A DNA stretch of 64,000 bases from Macrocystis pyrifera (Eukaryota; Sar; Phaeophyceae; Laminariales; Laminariaceae): assembly GCA_031763025.1 (NCBI GenBank), contig JASSKH010000016.1:1488001-1552000 (forward strand). The letters are read 5' to 3'. This document shows positions 61,122 to 64,000 of this stretch, piece after piece. Numbering within the stretch: the first letter of the stretch is position 1; each line of letters opens with the position of its first letter. A program made the position numbers and the translations under genes. The notes under the pieces are model-generated. The model was not told where the DNA came from. It saw only the letters and a list, made by a program, of their open reading frames with translations, and ran no database searches.

Positions 61122-61346
61122 TTACGGGGGTCCATAGTAAATAGGCCATAGTAAATAGGACCTATGCTATACATGAAAACCTATATATTCACCTATTTTT
61201 ACTATTACGGGGGCCATAGTTAACAGGACCAAATATTGTTAGTAAAAATAGGGAAATATATAGGGCTTCGTGTGTACCATAGGTCCTATTAACTATGGAC
61301 CCCCGTAATAACAATTTGTGGTCCTATTTACTATGGTCCCCTGTAA
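61122..61346. mobile_element. Nested MITE-A: outer copy 16 with inner copy 17
   Basis: The outer copy contains a small internal duplication (CCATAGTAAATAGG twice) and is interrupted by a complete inner copy (61,205-61,308) at the same TTTTTACTA site used at 58.07 kb. TA flanks the inner copy on both sides. Confidence 0.88.
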
Positions 61347-61439
61347 TAGTAGTGCACATGGTCATCCCTAAATACTTTGGCGTTGGTTCCAGTTTAGTGC
61401 GGGTGTTGCCGACTGGCAAGGGACCGACCGCACTATACG

Positions 61440-61658
61440 TATCGGGGGACCATATTAAACAGGACCTACGGTATACATAAAAACCTACCAGGTATATATT
61501 TAACTATTTTTAATATTACGGGGGTCCATAGTTAACAGGACCTGTGGTACACATAAAAACCTATATATTTACCTATGTTTACTAACAAAATTTGGTCCTG
61601 TTAACTATGGACCCCCGTAATAACAATAGTTGGTCCTACTTACTATGGACCCCCGTAA
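61440..61658. mobile_element. Nested MITE-A: outer copy 18 with inner copy 19
   Basis: The outer copy carries the extra CCAGGTA after AAACCTA and is interrupted at the equivalent TA by an inner copy (61,516-61,620). The inner copy is in the opposite orientation to the inner copies at 58.07 and 61.2 kb. Confidence 0.87.
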
Positions 61659-61989
61659 TAAGTAGAGGGGCCAACACCCAACACTGCTTGCTGCAGTACC
61701 ACTCAGCAGTATATTATGGTATGGTACGGCATGAACAACACAACACACACCCCTCCAGAACTCTCACAGTAGTGAACGCTGGTTTTCTCTCGTATTAATA
61801 CCTGGTATACGCAAAGATGTCAGAAGACAGCACTTCCACCCCTCGGCAGACAGCAAGTTTACCTTGACAATGCCTTGACTGACACCAAACTACTACGTTT
61901 TAGTGCGAAACATTCGGACCTACACCCTTGACAGAGCACGTTTTGCGTCGCCTGACATGTCTCCTGGCATATTTTGGGTATACGAGCTA

Positions 61990-62103
61990 TCACGGGGGAC
62001 CATACCAGACAGTAAGTAGGACCGAATATTGCTAGCAAAAAAAGGGAAATGTATAGGTGTTTGTGTGTGTACCGCAGGTCCTATTTAACATGGTCCCCCG
62101 TAA
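61990..62103. mobile_element. MITE-A copy 20, diverged
   Basis: 114 bp with TCACGGGGG and CCCCCGTAA ends, TA flanks and a diverged left arm. Confidence 0.82.
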
Positions 62104-62324
62104 TATCATGTTACATATCCTATCGTACATTCACATGGGTCAAAACGAAAACGGCGAGCAACATATTCAGGGCCGATTGAAATGTTTCTGTGTTTTTCCT
62201 TAAGGCATATTCTCAGAGATTTCGTCACGAATACTACCAAAATAGCCACTATAATAGTACAGTAGTAATAGCTGTTTTTTTTTCTCTTGACATGCATGTG
62301 TGACAAATCGTGTATCCGTTTTAT

Positions 62325-62445
62325 TCGCACTGCAACGAAATTTCTAGCCGTCCACATGCTACATACTAGATACCAAGTGTCCGTCGCCAATTTAAGAAAA
62401 ATACGAGAATGGAGAGATAAATGCTCTGCGGTCACAAAACCACAA
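62325..62445 (+). repeat. Diverged repeat V copy
   Basis: CCGTCCACATGCTACA, CCAAGTGTCCGTCGCC and GCTCTGCGGTCACAAAAC follow the order of V landmarks but with much divergence. Confidence 0.45.
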
Positions 62446-63626
62446 CAGGCAGAAATACTATTAACATTAATACTACTGTTGTACGTTGAAGTGCAGTGGA
62501 TACATCAGGCACAACATACATACCCACGCCAGCAATCTACAGAACAGCAGCAGTATAAATAGTAGATAATTTGACTTGAGGGAGAGGGCAAAAGGAAAGG
62601 AAAAAAAAAAACACTACGGAAATATCTCGACGAAGGAGATATTTCCAAAGCTACCATTTTCGTTTTCCCGCCTAATATTTTGGAGAACATCGGATCCGAA
62701 ACTACTGCTGTAATATTCCCGAGCGGGGTGCGCTGTCCATGTGTGTGCTTGCTCCGTTGTCTTGGGTTGATATTTTTCGGAGACTACCCTGGGGCCGGTT
62801 GGCTGGTTGCTACTTTTACAGAGTCGAGCCATCACAAAACTACGAAAAAAAGGGAAGAAACACTACATCATCCAATATACTTTGTCTGGCATCAGGCCCG
62901 CAGTTCGGGTTTTTATTAATATTAAATAGCTGTATTCCCGTTTCCCATACGCAACGCGAAAGGCCCACAAAAAAAAAAAAAAAAAAAACGCGTGAACCAA
63001 ATACGCTGCGCTTCTTATTTTTAGCGGTATATACCCGTACGTGGAAAGACTTGACTTCCACACTTGGCCGTCAAAGTCGTATATACGTAGTATAACGGAT
63101 ACCATCATACGGAAACTATTATTAATAATAACAGAAAGTTCTTCCTTGTTCCCTCACGAATGTAAACTCCGTACTACTTCCCGATGAAAACATGGGGAGA
63201 GAAGGGAAGGAGCCGCTTGTTTCGGCGTCAAAAAAGCATCACGAATCTGCAGCAGACCGTTCCATAAAATATGACTATTGATACGAAGAAATTTCGAAAC
63301 GCTCACAAAAAAACGACGGCTTTTTTCATTTGCTTTGTTGTGTTTCTGGTGCAACTTCGTACCTGCATCTTACATTTATTTGATTCCGTTCTATAATATT
63401 AGAGACCACAAGTGTACCACTTGTGGTATTGCGGTTTTCGTTATACGTTTTCGAATGATTAATACCTTGGTATAATATAATAATAGACTATACATGTATA
63501 TACCAGTACGTTTACTTTGTTTGGGGACGAATCTGCAGTGCAGATCGCACATCTCCTGAGCGAATCTTATCTTCGGTGTAGAACGTACCCGCAGGCACCT
63601 GCTTGTGCTTGTGTGTGTTCTTCGCG
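62446..63626. other. Unassigned stretch
   Basis: No gene recognised. TATTAATA words occur near 62,468, 62,915 and 63,120; an A run lies at 62,969-62,988. Confidence 0.3.
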
Positions 63627-63745
63627 TTAAACCGTTCTTTCTACCCGTCGACATCCAGCGCAACCAGTGTCCGTGCCGATTCTTCAATGCTATTATTAAT
63701 AATAGATAGATATAAGTTGTGTGGTCACAAAACTACGCCACAGCA
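63627..63745 (+). repeat. Repeat V copy with an expanded TA site
   Basis: TTAAACCGTTCTTTCTACCC, GTCGACATCCAGCGCAACCA, GATTCTTCAATGC, then TATTATTAATAATAG where other copies have a single TA, and GTGTGGTCACAAAACTACG. Confidence 0.7.
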
Positions 63746-63828
63746 GCGATACTGCATTATTACGTACCAGGTACCAGGTATGCAGTATGCACAGCAGCAG
63801 TAGACATTGCAATGCCATGTTTGTACAT

Positions 63829-63972
63829 TTTTTTTCTTTTTTTTTTTCATCACTTTTACTTTCCAGCCCACTCGTAGGAGGTTTTACCCTCGACGATCTT
63901 CTGGACAAGCCGTGGTCACAGGTGTCGTCCCTTCTCCCCCCCGGTACGTGCCTTTATTTTTTATCGCGCATA
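63829..63972 (-). mobile_element. Retroposon-like repeat S, copy 5
   Basis: A minus-strand copy has its T-rich end at the left and the core complement to CGGTACGTGCC; similarity fades near TATCGCGCATAC. Its order relative to the V copy (V then inverted S) mirrors the 59.1-59.4-kb pair. Confidence 0.62.
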
Positions 63973-64000
63973 CATACATCCTATGAAAGAGAGAAAACCA

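Overview
This looks like a nuclear intergenic-rich window from a eukaryote with large, GC-rich, low-complexity coding exons in a repeat-crowded background. The single convincing host gene encodes a protein full of Ser, Gly, Ala and Gln runs. It has GT/AG splice signals, long homopolymeric G/C tracts and abundant microsatellites. That mix resembles brown-algal (Ectocarpus-like) stramenopile DNA more than plant, fungal or animal DNA. This is an impression from composition, not a proof; no taxonomic marker gene is present. No rRNA, intact tRNA, bacterial operon or CRISPR array was seen.

Layout. 0-7.5 kb: small repeats, minisatellites and unassigned DNA. 7,482-14,907: a recently inserted Ty3/Gypsy LTR retrotransposon with two identical 484-bp LTRs. 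15-29.8 kb: microsatellites, minisatellites, dispersed repeat copies, no recognised gene. 29,872-37,802: the main host gene, modelled here as five exons on the + strand, in which three tandem Lys-Ala-Ala-Arg-x-Leu-Gly-Val motifs precede long poly-Gln, Gly and Ala tracts. 38-42 kb: its downstream region, very long poly-G runs and an array of CACGTG/CACATG-bearing repeats. 42.2 kb: a probable first exon of a secreted protein. 42.8-64 kb: a dense field of short mobile repeats.

The most distinctive content is the short-repeat community. A palindromic ~105-bp MITE (here MITE-A, ends TTACGGGGG...CCCCCGTAA, TA target duplication) has 20 copies. Three copies have been hit by another copy of the same family at the same internal TA, in both orientations. 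A second palindromic family (MITE-B), an A-tailed retroposon-like family (S), a repeat whose end is always a poly-G tract (G), and several other dispersed families (V, J, K, D) fill much of the rest. Comparing paralogous repeat copies shows small TA-flanked gains (TTAATA; CCAGGTA) that look like scars of repeated insertion and excision at TA dinucleotides. Such scars (TATTAATA, TACCAGGTA/TACCTGGTA) appear all over the non-coding DNA. No transposase for these families lies in the window, so they must be mobilised in trans. An 836-bp element with inverted ends and a GC-rich core at 55.07-55.91 kb may be a further DNA transposon carrying captured sequence.
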